Shown in pieces: positions 1 to 7,474 of a stretch of 13,714 nt of DNA. The position numbers were made by a program, and so were the translations under genes. A model generated the notes under the pieces. The model did no database searches and had not been told where the DNA came from. It was given only the letters and a program-made list of their open reading frames with translations. The first letter of the stretch is position 1; each line of letters begins with the position of its first letter. The stretch is from Thiotrichaceae bacterium (GTDB lineage Bacteria > Pseudomonadota > Gammaproteobacteria > Thiotrichales > Thiotrichaceae): the NCBI GenBank assembly GCA_027008885.1, contig JALVDQ010000115.1, positions 1 through 13,714 of the forward strand. The letters are read 5' to 3'.

Positions 1-13
1 AATTCCTTATACA

Positions 14-44
14 CTGCAAAAGAAACGACAGGCTTTTTTTGCAG
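14..44. repeat. Short inverted repeat (11-bp stem) in the left edge gap
   Basis: CTGCAAAA at 14-21 pairs with TTTTGCAG at 37-44. Counting a G-T pair and two further A-T pairs, the stem reaches 11 bp around a 9-base loop. No T-run follows the stem on either strand, so a classical terminator is not supported. The rest of 1-150 holds no convincing ORF; there is no minus-strand ATG in it. It has an imperfect inverted repeat around 86-139 (GGGGAA near 89, TTCCCC near 128) and the word CACTGCC twice, at 110-116 and 137-143. Confidence 0.35.
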
Positions 45-150
45 AAAATGAAATCCAAAAACCGGGAATAATTGTGTATTAATGAGTGGGGAATTTCGAC
101 ACCCTAGGCACTGCCCCCCGTGTTTCGTTCCCCCAACACTGCCAAAACAG

Positions 151-648
151 TTAATTTAAGTTTAATTTACCTGTATCGCGTTTTTTCATATTGTGTTTGA
201 CATCCACTTTTTCATTAGGATAACCCAGGACAACGGCATGTTTGAAATTAATAAGAAAAGACAGGTTTCCTATCCACGGCTGTGGCACGTCATATTCTAC
301 CGTTAATATTCGTTTATTGCTTTTTCTGAGGCGTTTAAGGGTAAATGGATTTTTGGTTTTCTTGTCAGGTCGGGTACCTGGTCTGCTATTGTAATAAGCC
401 TGCTCCAAAGCACGCAGGTTATTGACATTTAAGTATTTTTCAATTTTTGAATTGATGATTCTCATATTCGCCTTTTTTATATTAGGCTCCGATGCAATAT
501 TTTTCATCATTCCTTTAACGCTACTAAACTCAACATAGTAGGGAGCTACCTTAACGATGGCACTGGCAATCAGGACTGCCAGACCTGCCGCGAGTAACCA
601 GGATATGAGTGTTGCGCCATTTTGATATTTTTTTTGATTTATTTTCAT
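151..648 (-). CDS. DUF4845 family membrane-anchored protein
   Basis: 165-residue protein of unknown function. Residues about 14-36 form one hydrophobic membrane segment after a short basic N-terminus, and the rest is a hydrophilic, basic domain probably outside the cytoplasm. The start of the helix (G-A-T-L-I at about 11-15) resembles the class III signal region of type IV pilin-like proteins, a known resemblance of DUF4845 proteins, but the usual Glu at +5 is absent. Position supports the call: in many gammaproteobacteria a small protein of this family lies directly downstream of lepB, before rnc and era. Here it starts 83 bases after the lepB stop. The next expected gene, rnc, does not begin inside the 150 bases that follow. 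Family assignment rests on length, topology and synteny. Confidence 0.75.
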   Translation of the reverse strand: MKINQKKYQNGATLISWLLAAGLAVLIASAIVKVAPYYVEFSSVKGMMKNIASEPNIKKANMRIINSKIEKYLNVNNLRALEQAYYNSRPGTRPDKKTKNPFTLKRLRKSNKRILTVEYDVPQPWIGNLSFLINFKHAVVLGYPNEKVDVKHNMKKRDTGKLNLN

Positions 649-731
649 TATTATTAACCCGTATCTTTCTTAACTCAGATTTTAGCCAGAGTTTATCGCT
701 TATATTATTAAGCTAAGCTGAACTTTCGGGT

Positions 732-1523
732 TTAATTTACACCTAATCCTATTCTGCTTGCCTGAAAGCCATCTCCACCGCTTTGCCAGTTCCAGTGCAT
801 CCACACAAAAGAGGCTTTACCAACCAGGTTGGCTTCAGGAACAAAGCCCCAGAAGCGTCCATCGCTGCTGTTATCGCGGTTATCTCCCATCATAAAGTAG
901 TGTCCTTCTGGTACTTTAAATTTGCCGGGGCGAGTGGGCGTTGGGAACAGGATTAAATCATGTGCCTGGGCATCGGGCAGTGTTTCCTTTAATTGTTCTG
1001 CCATGACTTCCTGACCACCTCTGTCAAGTGTTTTATGTTTTCCATCCGCCTGATATTTTGCAGGAACGCCATTGATAATGAGTTTTTTATCGGCAGTCCA
1101 GACAACTTCATCACCTGGCAAGCCAATTAAACGCTTGATAAAGTTGACTTTTGGATGCGGAGGATAACGAAACACCACAATGTCACCACGTTTTGGCTCC
1201 CCTGTGTCAATTATTTTGGTATGAATGACCGGAAGCCGAATCCCGTAGGCATATTTTTTTACCAGAATAAAGTCACCAATTTCCAGTGTGGGAATCATTG
1301 AGCCGGAGGGAATCCTGAATGGTTCCGCGACAAAAGAGCGCAAAAAGACCACAATCAGCAGAACCGGAAGGAAGGATTTGGCGTAGTCAACCAGTATCGG
1401 CTGCTTGTCACGGGGTGTCTTCTTTTCCTTGCCGCGTTGCATTATCCAGTAAACAATAACGATAAGTGCCGCAATGAGTGTCAGACTGACCAGTATCAGC
1501 TCAAGATCAAAACTCGATTCCAT
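732..1523 (-). CDS. lepB: Signal peptidase I (leader peptidase)
   Basis: Inner-membrane serine protease that removes signal peptides from exported proteins at the periplasmic face. Two N-terminal membrane segments are visible (about residues 7-27 and 50-64). Box B, IPSGSMIPTL at 71-80, carries the nucleophile Ser75. The general base is Lys130 in NFIKRLIGLPGD. Box E, GDNRDNSSDGRFWG, lies at about 203-216. These are the Ser/Lys dyad and conserved boxes of the family; 263 residues is shorter than the E. coli enzyme (324) but normal for other gammaproteobacteria. The start codon overlaps the lepA stop by one base (TGATG), indicating translational coupling. Likely substrates include the signal-peptide-bearing DegQ, RseB, MltB-like and DUF4434-like proteins in this window (inference). 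Confidence 0.97.
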   Translation of the reverse strand: MESSFDLELILVSLTLIAALIVIVYWIMQRGKEKKTPRDKQPILVDYAKSFLPVLLIVVFLRSFVAEPFRIPSGSMIPTLEIGDFILVKKYAYGIRLPVIHTKIIDTGEPKRGDIVVFRYPPHPKVNFIKRLIGLPGDEVVWTADKKLIINGVPAKYQADGKHKTLDRGGQEVMAEQLKETLPDAQAHDLILFPTPTRPGKFKVPEGHYFMMGDNRDNSSDGRFWGFVPEANLVGKASFVWMHWNWQSGGDGFQASRIGLGVN

Positions 1524-3328
1524 CAGCTTTCATCCCTCTTGAGTACCGCCAAAAATGCTTCCTGTGGTATTTCAACATTACCCACCTGTTTCATACGTTT
1601 TTTTCCTGCTTTTTGTTTTTCCAATAATTTGCGTTTTCTGGAGACATCACCGCCATAACATTTAGCCGTAACATTTTTACGCAAGGCTTTTACATTTGAG
1701 CGCGCAATTATCTTTCCGCCGATGGCTGCCTGAATGGCAACATCAAACATTTGTCGCTGAATAACCTCTTTCATGCGCTCAACTAATACCCTGCCCCTGC
1801 TCTGGGCAAAGTCACGATGCACGATAATGGAGAGGGCATCGACAGTGTCGCCATTGATTAATATATCTACTTTAACCAAAGGCGCCGGCTCAAAGCGATC
1901 TATTTCATAATCAAATGAGGCATATCCGCGACTGACTGATTTTAGCCTGTCGAAAAAGTCCAGTACGACTTCACTCAATGGCAGGTCATAGGTCAGAGTG
2001 ACCTGATTTCCCAGATACTGCATTTCTTTTTGCACACCACGTTTTTCAATGCACAGCGAAATCACATTGCCGACATACTCCTGGGGCAACATGATGGTTC
2101 CGCGAATAATTGGCTCGCGTATTTCGGCAATATAATTGACTGCGGGCAAATCAGCCGGATTGTGGATTTCTATTACCTCGCCCTTGGTTGTTTCTACTTC
2201 ATAGATAACCGAGGGGGCTGTTGTAATCAGATCCAGCGCATATTCACGCTCCAGACGTTCCTGAATGATCTCCATGTGGAGCATCCCAAGAAAGCCACAA
2301 CGAAAGCCAAAGCCTAAAGCCTGCGAGGATTCAGGTTCATAATTCAGCGAGGCATCATTCAGGCTTAATTTGTCCAGTGCTTCACGCAAGTTTTCGTAAT
2401 CTTCTGCACTCACCGGAAAAAGCCCGGAGAAAACACGCGGCTGTATTTCTTTAAAGCCTGCCAGGGCTTCATTTGCAGGATTTTTAACATCAGTAAAAGT
2501 ATCACCAACCTTGGCTGCTTCAATATCTTTTATGCCCGCAATGACATAACCCACTTCGCCTGCCAGCAGTTCTGATTTATCCTCCCGCTTGGGCGTAAAA
2601 ATACCAACCTGGTCAACCAGGTATTCCTGTCGGGTTGACATTGGCATGATTTTTGACTTTTTGCTAATTCGTCCATCAACCACACGCACCAGCGACACAA
2701 CACCCAGATAATTGTCAAACCACGAATCAATAATAAGTGCTTTAAGCGGCGCGTCAGGATCACCTTTAGGTGGCGGTATGCGCTCAACCAGTTGTTCCAG
2801 CAAATCTTCAATGCCGACTCCGGTTTTTCCACTGACATGAATGGCATCGGTTGCATCTATGCCTATGATTTCTTCTATTTCCTGCGAAACACGATCAACA
2901 TCAGCCGCAGGAAGATCAATCTTGTTAAGCACAGGAACAACCTCCAGGTCGAGATCAATGGCGGTATAGCAGTTAGCGACACTTTGTGCTTCCACGCCCT
3001 GTGAGGCATCAACTACCAGCAATGCACCCTCACAGGCAGACAGCGAACGCGAAACTTCATAGGAAAAATCAACATGCCCAGGCGTATCAATAAAGTTCAG
3101 GTGGTAGGTTTTGCCATCCTTTGATTTAAAATCGAGCGAGACACTTTGTGCCTTGATGGTAATACCGCGTTCCCGTTCTATATCCATCGAATCGAGCACC
3201 TGGGCATCCATCTCGCGCTCACTCAAGCCGCCACAGTGCTGGATAAAGCGGTCTGATATGGTGGATTTGCCGTGATCAATGTGGGCAATAATTGAAAAAT
3301 TTCGTATATTCTGGTTTGCTTCAGCCAT
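1523..3328 (-). CDS. lepA: Elongation factor 4 (LepA), ribosome-associated GTPase
   Basis: Translational GTPase of the EF-G family that acts on the ribosome, variously linked to back-translocation, stress translation and subunit assembly. From the chosen ATG it is 601 residues, the usual family length. G1 is AHIDHGKS at 15-22, G2 RGITIKAQ at 54-61, G3 DTPGH from 81, and G4 NKID at 135-138. The LepA-specific C-terminal domain is present and ends in a Lys/Arg-rich stretch ([20 protein letters not shown]). The frame can be extended to a TTG at 3334, but the ATG at 3328 is preferred. Either start overlaps the end of the upstream glutaredoxin-like gene, and the stop overlaps lepB, so the three genes are very probably co-transcribed. 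The lepA-lepB pair is a classic conserved operon. Confidence 0.98.
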   Translation of the reverse strand: MAEANQNIRNFSIIAHIDHGKSTISDRFIQHCGGLSEREMDAQVLDSMDIERERGITIKAQSVSLDFKSKDGKTYHLNFIDTPGHVDFSYEVSRSLSACEGALLVVDASQGVEAQSVANCYTAIDLDLEVVPVLNKIDLPAADVDRVSQEIEEIIGIDATDAIHVSGKTGVGIEDLLEQLVERIPPPKGDPDAPLKALIIDSWFDNYLGVVSLVRVVDGRISKKSKIMPMSTRQEYLVDQVGIFTPKREDKSELLAGEVGYVIAGIKDIEAAKVGDTFTDVKNPANEALAGFKEIQPRVFSGLFPVSAEDYENLREALDKLSLNDASLNYEPESSQALGFGFRCGFLGMLHMEIIQERLEREYALDLITTAPSVIYEVETTKGEVIEIHNPADLPAVNYIAEIREPIIRGTIMLPQEYVGNVISLCIEKRGVQKEMQYLGNQVTLTYDLPLSEVVLDFFDRLKSVSRGYASFDYEIDRFEPAPLVKVDILINGDTVDALSIIVHRDFAQSRGRVLVERMKEVIQRQMFDVAIQAAIGGKIIARSNVKALRKNVTAKCYGGDVSRKRKLLEKQKAGKKRMKQVGNVEIPQEAFLAVLKRDES

Positions 3329-3566
3329 TCGCAAGTGCTTTTCTTAATTCTGTCTCATCAAAGAAATGATAGAAAATAACTTCGTTTTTAAACATTACGA
3401 CGGGTACGTCAACATTATATTTATCACGTAATAGCGGGTCGTTATCTATATCTATCTGCCTAATTTCGTATTTCAGCTCCTCCTGAAGCTGAAACAAAGA
3501 AGCCACCATCTGTTCGCACAGGTGGCAGCCTTCGCGATAATACACTATTAGTTCGACTGGGGACAT
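3321..3566 (-). CDS. Small glutaredoxin-like (DUF836-type) thiol-redox protein
   Basis: 81-residue protein with a compact thioredoxin/glutaredoxin fold signature: strand LIVYYREGC, redox motif Cys14-His-Leu-Cys17, and the cis-proline strand VDVPVVMF at about 52-59. Length and the C-x-x-C near the N-terminus fit the glutaredoxin-like DUF836 family rather than classical glutaredoxin (CPYC). Substrate is unknown; a cytosolic dithiol-disulfide role is inferred. It starts 30 bases after the degQ stop and overlaps the lepA start by 8 bases. A small protein of this type between mucD/degQ and lepA is a recurring arrangement in gammaproteobacteria. I see no strong Shine-Dalgarno sequence before the ATG. 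Confidence 0.8.
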   Translation of the reverse strand: MSPVELIVYYREGCHLCEQMVASLFQLQEELKYEIRQIDIDNDPLLRDKYNVDVPVVMFKNEVIFYHFFDETELRKALANG

Positions 3567-3596
3567 GCCAAATTATTTTTGATTAGGGATTACTGA

Positions 3597-5051
3597 TTAG
3601 TTCTTTGCTTCTGCTTTTAATGGCAGAAATTTGGATGAGCCATTCCTAAGTATAAGCAGGGCATAGAACTTTCCAGGCTTCAGCTTCATCGCCAGTGACT
3701 GAAACTGATTATAATTCGTGATGTTTTCTCCATTTAACATCCGTAAAACATCCCCCGCTTTTACACCAGCCTTGCGTGCAGGATCACCTTTAACTCGCTT
3801 AACCAGAACGCCGCCATCAATTTCAAGTGAATCTTTAGCTGTTTCATTCAATTCGGTTACTTCCATTCCCAAAATTGGCTCAAGTTTTTTGGGTTTCTCA
3901 AGTTTTTTTGCGGAATTTCTGGCAAATTCTTCTGCACTGGGTAATTCAGCCAGTTTAAGTGTGAGTGTTTTTAGCTGACCATTTCTTTTGATTTTAAGGC
4001 TTACGGGCTTGTCAACGGGGGTAGAACCGACAAGAACAGGAAGCTCCGAGGAATTGCGTACTTTTTTGCCATCAAATTCAAGAACAATATCCCCTGCCCG
4101 CAATACATTTATGGCAGGACCCTGTTTTATAACTTCAACAATCAGTGCTCCGGTTGGGGCATTGAGCCCGAAAGACAAGGCAAGTTCTCTGCTAACATCC
4201 TGAATATAGACACCTAACCAGCTTCTGGAGACCTTGCCTTTTGACATAAGCTGTTCAACGACACGTTTGGCAACGTCAATCGGTATGGCAAAAGAAACTC
4301 CCATAAAGCCGCCTGTGCGACTGTAAATCTGGGAATTAATTCCAACTACCTCGCCCTTAAGGTTAAATAAGGGACCGCCAGAATTGCCAGGGTTTATGGC
4401 AACATCGGTTTGAATAAAGGGAATATAATCTTCGGAAGGCAAGCTGCGACCTTTCGCACTCACAATTCCCGCAGTAACGCTGTGATCAAAACCAAACGGT
4501 GAACCTATGGCTACGACCCATTCACCTACTTTCAGTTTCTCCGAGCTTCCGGTTTCAAGTACCGGAAGGTCGTGCGCGTTTACCTTTAGCAAGGCAACAT
4601 CACTGCGTTTATCACTGCCTATGACCTTGGCAAGCAATTCGCGTCGGTCACTCAGTTTGACGATGATTTCATCAGCATCTGCAATAACATGATAGTTGGT
4701 AACAATATAGCCATCCTTGCTGATAATAAATCCGGAACCCAGTGAGCTGGTATCCCTGTCCTCTTTATCGGGAGGAAGGCTTCCATCGGGCGGAAGGCTC
4801 CCACCTGGCACGTCGAAAAAACGTCGCATGAGTTCATCCAGCATTTCACTCTTGTCACCATTGCCAGAAAAATCATGAAAGGATTTTCTGCCAAACTTGC
4901 CATTATGAGTTGTGCTAATGTTCACAACAGCCTTGCTGTGCTGTTCAACAAGCTCTGTAAAGTCAGGCAAGTCAAGTGCCTGTACCTGCACAAATCCTGC
5001 AAGCAACAGGATTGAAATAATAAAGGAATAAATTCTATGCTTAATAAACAT
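3597..5051 (-). CDS. degQ: Periplasmic serine endoprotease, DegQ/MucD type (HtrA family)
   Basis: HtrA-family protease/chaperone that degrades misfolded envelope proteins. Residues 1-25 are a Sec signal peptide ending near VQVQA. The trypsin-like domain has His121 (TNYHVIADADEI), Asp151 (SDVALLKV) and Ser224 (NPGNSGGPL), a complete triad. Two PDZ domains follow: about 255-370, with the loop around GPAINVLRAGD slightly shorter than usual, and about 390-484. At 484 residues it matches MucD/DegP-class length. A Lys-rich linker (AKKLEKPKKLEP) separates the PDZ domains. TAGGAG about 11 bases before the ATG is a plausible ribosome site. Position after rseC matches mucD in Pseudomonas, but here a 342-base repeat-filled gap separates it from rseC, so it may have its own promoter. 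The symbol could equally be mucD. Confidence 0.95.
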   Translation of the reverse strand: MFIKHRIYSFIISILLLAGFVQVQALDLPDFTELVEQHSKAVVNISTTHNGKFGRKSFHDFSGNGDKSEMLDELMRRFFDVPGGSLPPDGSLPPDKEDRDTSSLGSGFIISKDGYIVTNYHVIADADEIIVKLSDRRELLAKVIGSDKRSDVALLKVNAHDLPVLETGSSEKLKVGEWVVAIGSPFGFDHSVTAGIVSAKGRSLPSEDYIPFIQTDVAINPGNSGGPLFNLKGEVVGINSQIYSRTGGFMGVSFAIPIDVAKRVVEQLMSKGKVSRSWLGVYIQDVSRELALSFGLNAPTGALIVEVIKQGPAINVLRAGDIVLEFDGKKVRNSSELPVLVGSTPVDKPVSLKIKRNGQLKTLTLKLAELPSAEEFARNSAKKLEKPKKLEPILGMEVTELNETAKDSLEIDGGVLVKRVKGDPARKAGVKAGDVLRMLNGENITNYNQFQSLAMKLKPGKFYALLILRNGSSKFLPLKAEAKN

Positions 5052-5102
5052 TACCGTATTTTCTCCTACCTGAATCCCTAAGACTCGCTAGTGACAGACA
5101 TG

Positions 5103-5158
5103 CGAGATATGCTTTGCTTTGCAGTGGATTTAAAAATCCCTGCCAAGCCAATATCTCG
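5103..5158. repeat. 56-bp palindromic element upstream of degQ
   Basis: CGAGATAT at 5103-5110 pairs with ATATCTCG at 5151-5158. Inside, CAG-(T)-GGATTT at 5122-5131 pairs with AAATCC-CTG at 5134-5142 around a 2-base turn. The middle of the arms also resembles each other (GCTTTGC-type against GGCTTGGC), so the whole 56 bases can fold into one imperfect hairpin. It is non-coding and lies between the degQ start and the larger palindrome at 5188. It is probably a dispersed intergenic repeat; only one copy is in this window. Confidence 0.6.
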
Positions 5159-5187
5159 TCCCTTGTCCAGATTAAAGTCACGGATCC

Positions 5188-5350
5188 AGGAGCCTGTCTG
5201 AGAATAGTGAATCTACTGCGGAAAAGCTGAATTTGGCTAGATTTCCCCTCAATTTTCGTCAAATAGAACAACTATTCGCCTCAAATTGATAAAAAATCTA
5301 GCTCAAACCAGCTTTCCCTCGCTACGACTCATATTCTCAGACAAGCTCCT
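5188..5350. mobile_element. 163-bp MITE-like palindrome between rseC and degQ
   Basis: The ends are 19-base inverted repeats with one mismatch: 5188-5206 (AGGAGCCTGTCTGAGAATA) and 5332-5350 (TATTCTCAGACAAGCTCCT). Symmetry continues inward in exact register: AAAGCTG at 5223-5229 with CAGCTTT at 5309-5315 (offset 35 on both sides), GCTAGATTT at 5236-5244 with AAATCTAGC at 5294-5302 (offset 48), and TCAATTT at 5249-5255 with AAATTGA at 5283-5289 (offset 61). The centre is near 5269. The element therefore has no internal gene and folds completely, as expected of a miniature inverted-repeat transposable element moved by a transposase encoded elsewhere. I see no clear target duplication. The parent IS family is not identified. 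Confidence 0.75.
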
Positions 5351-5354
5351 AGAT

Positions 5355-5384
5355 AAAAATATATAAAAAAAAGGGGGGATGGGT
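5355..5384 (+). repeat. A-rich/G-run 30-bp repeat, copy 1
   Basis: Non-coding repeat reading A5-TATAT-A8-G6-ATGGGT, just inside the end of the rseC gene and immediately after the MITE-like palindrome. It matches copy 3 (12234-12263) at 29 of 30 positions. The G-rich strand is plus, antisense to the flanking genes. The ATG is followed by GGT ATC TAA, so any peptide would be three residues. This copy lacks the purine-rich tail seen in copies 2 and 3. Confidence 0.7.
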
Positions 5385-5393
5385 ATCTAATAC

Positions 5394-5828
5394 TTATAAA
5401 TTGACAGAAGCTCTACGCACAACTTGAGGTTCAAAATGTCTTGCCAACTGATATCTGGAAAAAATATATCGAATAAGCAACAATCCGATTAAAAGCCCTG
5501 ATATACCACCAAAAATACTGGCGAGTTCCCCGAACAGTATCTTAGCAAAATAAGCAAAAATAAACAGTAAAAGCAGGGGAAGAATATAGATTGTAAATGT
5601 AGCCAATAACAGCCTGGAAGATTTAATTTCCAGAACAACTGTTTCACCTTTTTTTAAATCGTAGTTGTTTTTTATACGCAAGTCATACGCCCCGCTATTA
5701 GCCCCGCCATTAACCCCGCAGACAGACCTGGAAGAACAGCTTGAACAGGCAGATACTTTTTCAGATTTCAGGTAGGCATAACCATTTTTAATAAAGCTAA
5801 CGGTTGCTGTTTTTTCTGCTAATGACAT
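5394..5828 (-). CDS. rseC: RseC/MucC-type inner-membrane regulator
   Basis: 144-residue SoxR-reducing/RseC family membrane protein. The N-terminal part holds the family cysteine cluster CSSCSSRSVC (about residues 28-37), proposed in related proteins to bind a cofactor. Two membrane helices follow, about 75-95 (TFTIYILPLLLLFIFAYF) and 103-122 (ASIFGGISGLLIGLLLIRY), and then a short basic cytoplasmic tail. In E. coli RseC is an accessory factor in the sigma-E region and in SoxR reduction; its exact action is unsettled. It starts 40 bases after the rseB stop in the usual rpoE-rseA-rseB-rseC order. Downstream, repeats replace the short spacer that usually leads into degQ/mucD. Confidence 0.9.
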   Translation of the reverse strand: MSLAEKTATVSFIKNGYAYLKSEKVSACSSCSSRSVCGVNGGANSGAYDLRIKNNYDLKKGETVVLEIKSSRLLLATFTIYILPLLLLFIFAYFAKILFGELASIFGGISGLLIGLLLIRYIFSRYQLARHFEPQVVRRASVNL

Positions 5829-5868
5829 TTTGTTTATTTTTCTGGATTTGCGGGATCAAGCAGCAGGC

Positions 5869-6795
5869 TTACTTGCGCCGAATATTATTTAATATGTTTT
5901 TCAGGGTACTTTCCGGCACTTCACCAACCACCGTGACGACAAAATCATTTTTTCTCTGGCTTAATACATTGAGTGCGCCAGAATTAACAACAACATTATT
6001 TGCTGGCTCATCCTTGCTATAGGGAGAAACAAAAACCGACAATGAACTTAAGCCATCAGAAACAATATAATGTTTTGTCTTGCCACCCTTGTCATGCACA
6101 TTCGGTGCTCTGCGAATAGCATATCCTTTGGGCAGGGAATCGACGACCCAGCCATCTCCAAGATCAGGCAGTTTCAGCTGCTTTGCATTCCGTGAGGAGT
6201 TTTTGGCATCGGCAATAACCACCGTCGTTTTTACCTTGCCTGAAGTTGCTTGCTCGATTTTGGACTTGCCCGAAGCTGATGCAATATTGATGGTGGTAAA
6301 CATAAACCGTTCAACCGGTTTATGTGATTTTCCGACCAAAACATAATCAAGCAACATGCCTGTTTCTTTATTGATACAGTATTTTTGCAGATAACGCTCA
6401 CGGTCTTTAGGTCTTGCGGTAACAATCACGCAGGGAAGATTTGCAACCCGATTCGTTCTTCCCAAATCAAAGGAATAGACCTTTCCCATCTCTGGGCTGA
6501 TTCTGGGTATTGATGCCAGGGAAAAACCCTTGAGCTCACGCGAAACCTTGCTGCCCTTTTCGTTTAAACGGACTACCGTTTCATTTTCAACACCATTAAC
6601 AACCGTGTGTTCTATTCGCAGGGTGGAAAGCACTTCCCCCCTGACGTAAGCCAGAGTTCCCTTGTAGGAAAGCTCATGCAAAGACTGATTCATCCTGTTA
6701 AGTAATGTGATGGCAGCCTCATCAGCAAATACGGATGAAGTCATCGTCAGCAAGGAAACAAGCAATACGCCCGCGTTCAGGTTTAAACGGCTCAT
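5869..6795 (-). CDS. rseB: Periplasmic sigma-E regulatory protein RseB/MucB
   Basis: Periplasmic protein that binds the outer domain of RseA/MucA and shields it from site-1 proteolysis until envelope-stress signals (lipid or LPS species in studied members) displace it. From the ATG at 6795 it has 308 residues, near MucB length. Residues 1-24 are a signal peptide (RLNLNAGVLLVSLLTMTSSVFA, cleaved before DEAA). The body then begins with the family pattern LLNRMNQSLHELSYKGTLAYVRG and has the large LolA-like domain followed by the small C-terminal domain. ATG at 6810, adding MRIKS and overlapping rseA, is an equally possible start; neither has a clear Shine-Dalgarno sequence. The frame open up to 6876 is rejected because it begins inside rseA. 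The gene lies 4 bases after the rseA stop. Confidence 0.93.
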   Translation of the reverse strand: MSRLNLNAGVLLVSLLTMTSSVFADEAAITLLNRMNQSLHELSYKGTLAYVRGEVLSTLRIEHTVVNGVENETVVRLNEKGSKVSRELKGFSLASIPRISPEMGKVYSFDLGRTNRVANLPCVIVTARPKDRERYLQKYCINKETGMLLDYVLVGKSHKPVERFMFTTINIASASGKSKIEQATSGKVKTTVVIADAKNSSRNAKQLKLPDLGDGWVVDSLPKGYAIRRAPNVHDKGGKTKHYIVSDGLSSLSVFVSPYSKDEPANNVVVNSGALNVLSQRKNDFVVTVVGEVPESTLKNILNNIRRK

Positions 6796-6799
6796 GGAT

Positions 6800-7474
6800 T
6801 TAATTCGCATATGCAATAACACGCACAGAAGGAACAAATGAGGTATTAGATGCATATTGCATGTGACTATCAACATAGCGTTTTAAAAGCATCCGGGTAC
6901 GCGCATCTGCCTGTTTAAATTCATTCGTCGCTACTATTTGCGAAGCAGGGACAGTTTCGGCGGTTTTTGCCATGCCTGCGTCCAGCATATTGCTTCCATT
7001 TAGCTGAGGGCTATTCTGCTGGAAGCTCTTCTGCTGAGGGCTCTGAAAACCCAAAAATGCCACCGCAGCAACTGATGCCGCCAGTGCCAGCCCGCCAACA
7101 GGACGTAGCCATGAAGAGAAAGACCATGAATCATCATTTGCAGGCTGTTTTTTATTGCCTGAGTTATTCGCGCTATTCGCGCTACCAACAACATCAGTGT
7201 TAACTTGCACCTGATGATATTCATCTTCCGCCTCAAGCCTGTCATGTATGCCCGCCAGGAAACTGGAGTCTGCTGTCAGCGTGGTTTCAGTCGTCCGCAT
7301 GACTTCACCGATTAACGCATAAGATGACAGTTTTTGACGTAATTCACTGTTTGATGCCAACTCATCCAGCACCCGTCTCTGCTCAAAAGAACCCGTTTCA
7401 TTATCTAATAATGCTGATAAATGTTCAGTCAAAGAGACGTGAGCTGATGGTTTTGTGTTATTTTTTTTATCCAT
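6800..7474 (-). CDS. rseA: Anti-sigma-E factor RseA/MucA
   Basis: Single-pass inner-membrane anti-sigma factor that holds RpoE inactive and is destroyed by regulated proteolysis during envelope stress. At 224 residues it is similar to RseA/MucA. The N-terminal cytoplasmic domain (about 13-85; HLSALLDNETGSFEQRRVLDEL) matches the RseA_N sigma-binding fold. Residues about 126-143 (GGLALAASVAAVAFLGF) form the membrane helix. The periplasmic part ends with RMLLKRYVDSHMQYAS, the C-terminal region typical of MucA proteins, and the final sequence VRVIAYAN. GGAAG about six bases before the ATG is a fair ribosome site. An Asn/Ser/Gln-rich linker flanks the helix. It is separated from rpoE by 130 bases, longer than usual. 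Confidence 0.95.
   Translation of the reverse strand: MDKKNNTKPSAHVSLTEHLSALLDNETGSFEQRRVLDELASNSELRQKLSSYALIGEVMRTTETTLTADSSFLAGIHDRLEAEDEYHQVQVNTDVVGSANSANNSGNKKQPANDDSWSFSSWLRPVGGLALAASVAAVAFLGFQSPQQKSFQQNSPQLNGSNMLDAGMAKTAETVPASQIVATNEFKQADARTRMLLKRYVDSHMQYASNTSFVPSVRVIAYAN

Noticed and set aside
5041..5271. 76-codon minus-strand ORF overlapping the degQ start
   Set aside because: It runs through the 56-bp hairpin and half of the MITE-like palindrome and then over the degQ signal-peptide start. Composition is explained by repeat DNA and no family is recognisable.
6796..6876. Upstream extension of rseB to 6876
   Set aside because: The extension lies inside rseA and places a second hydrophobic stretch before a good signal peptide; starts at 6795 or 6810 fit the family.
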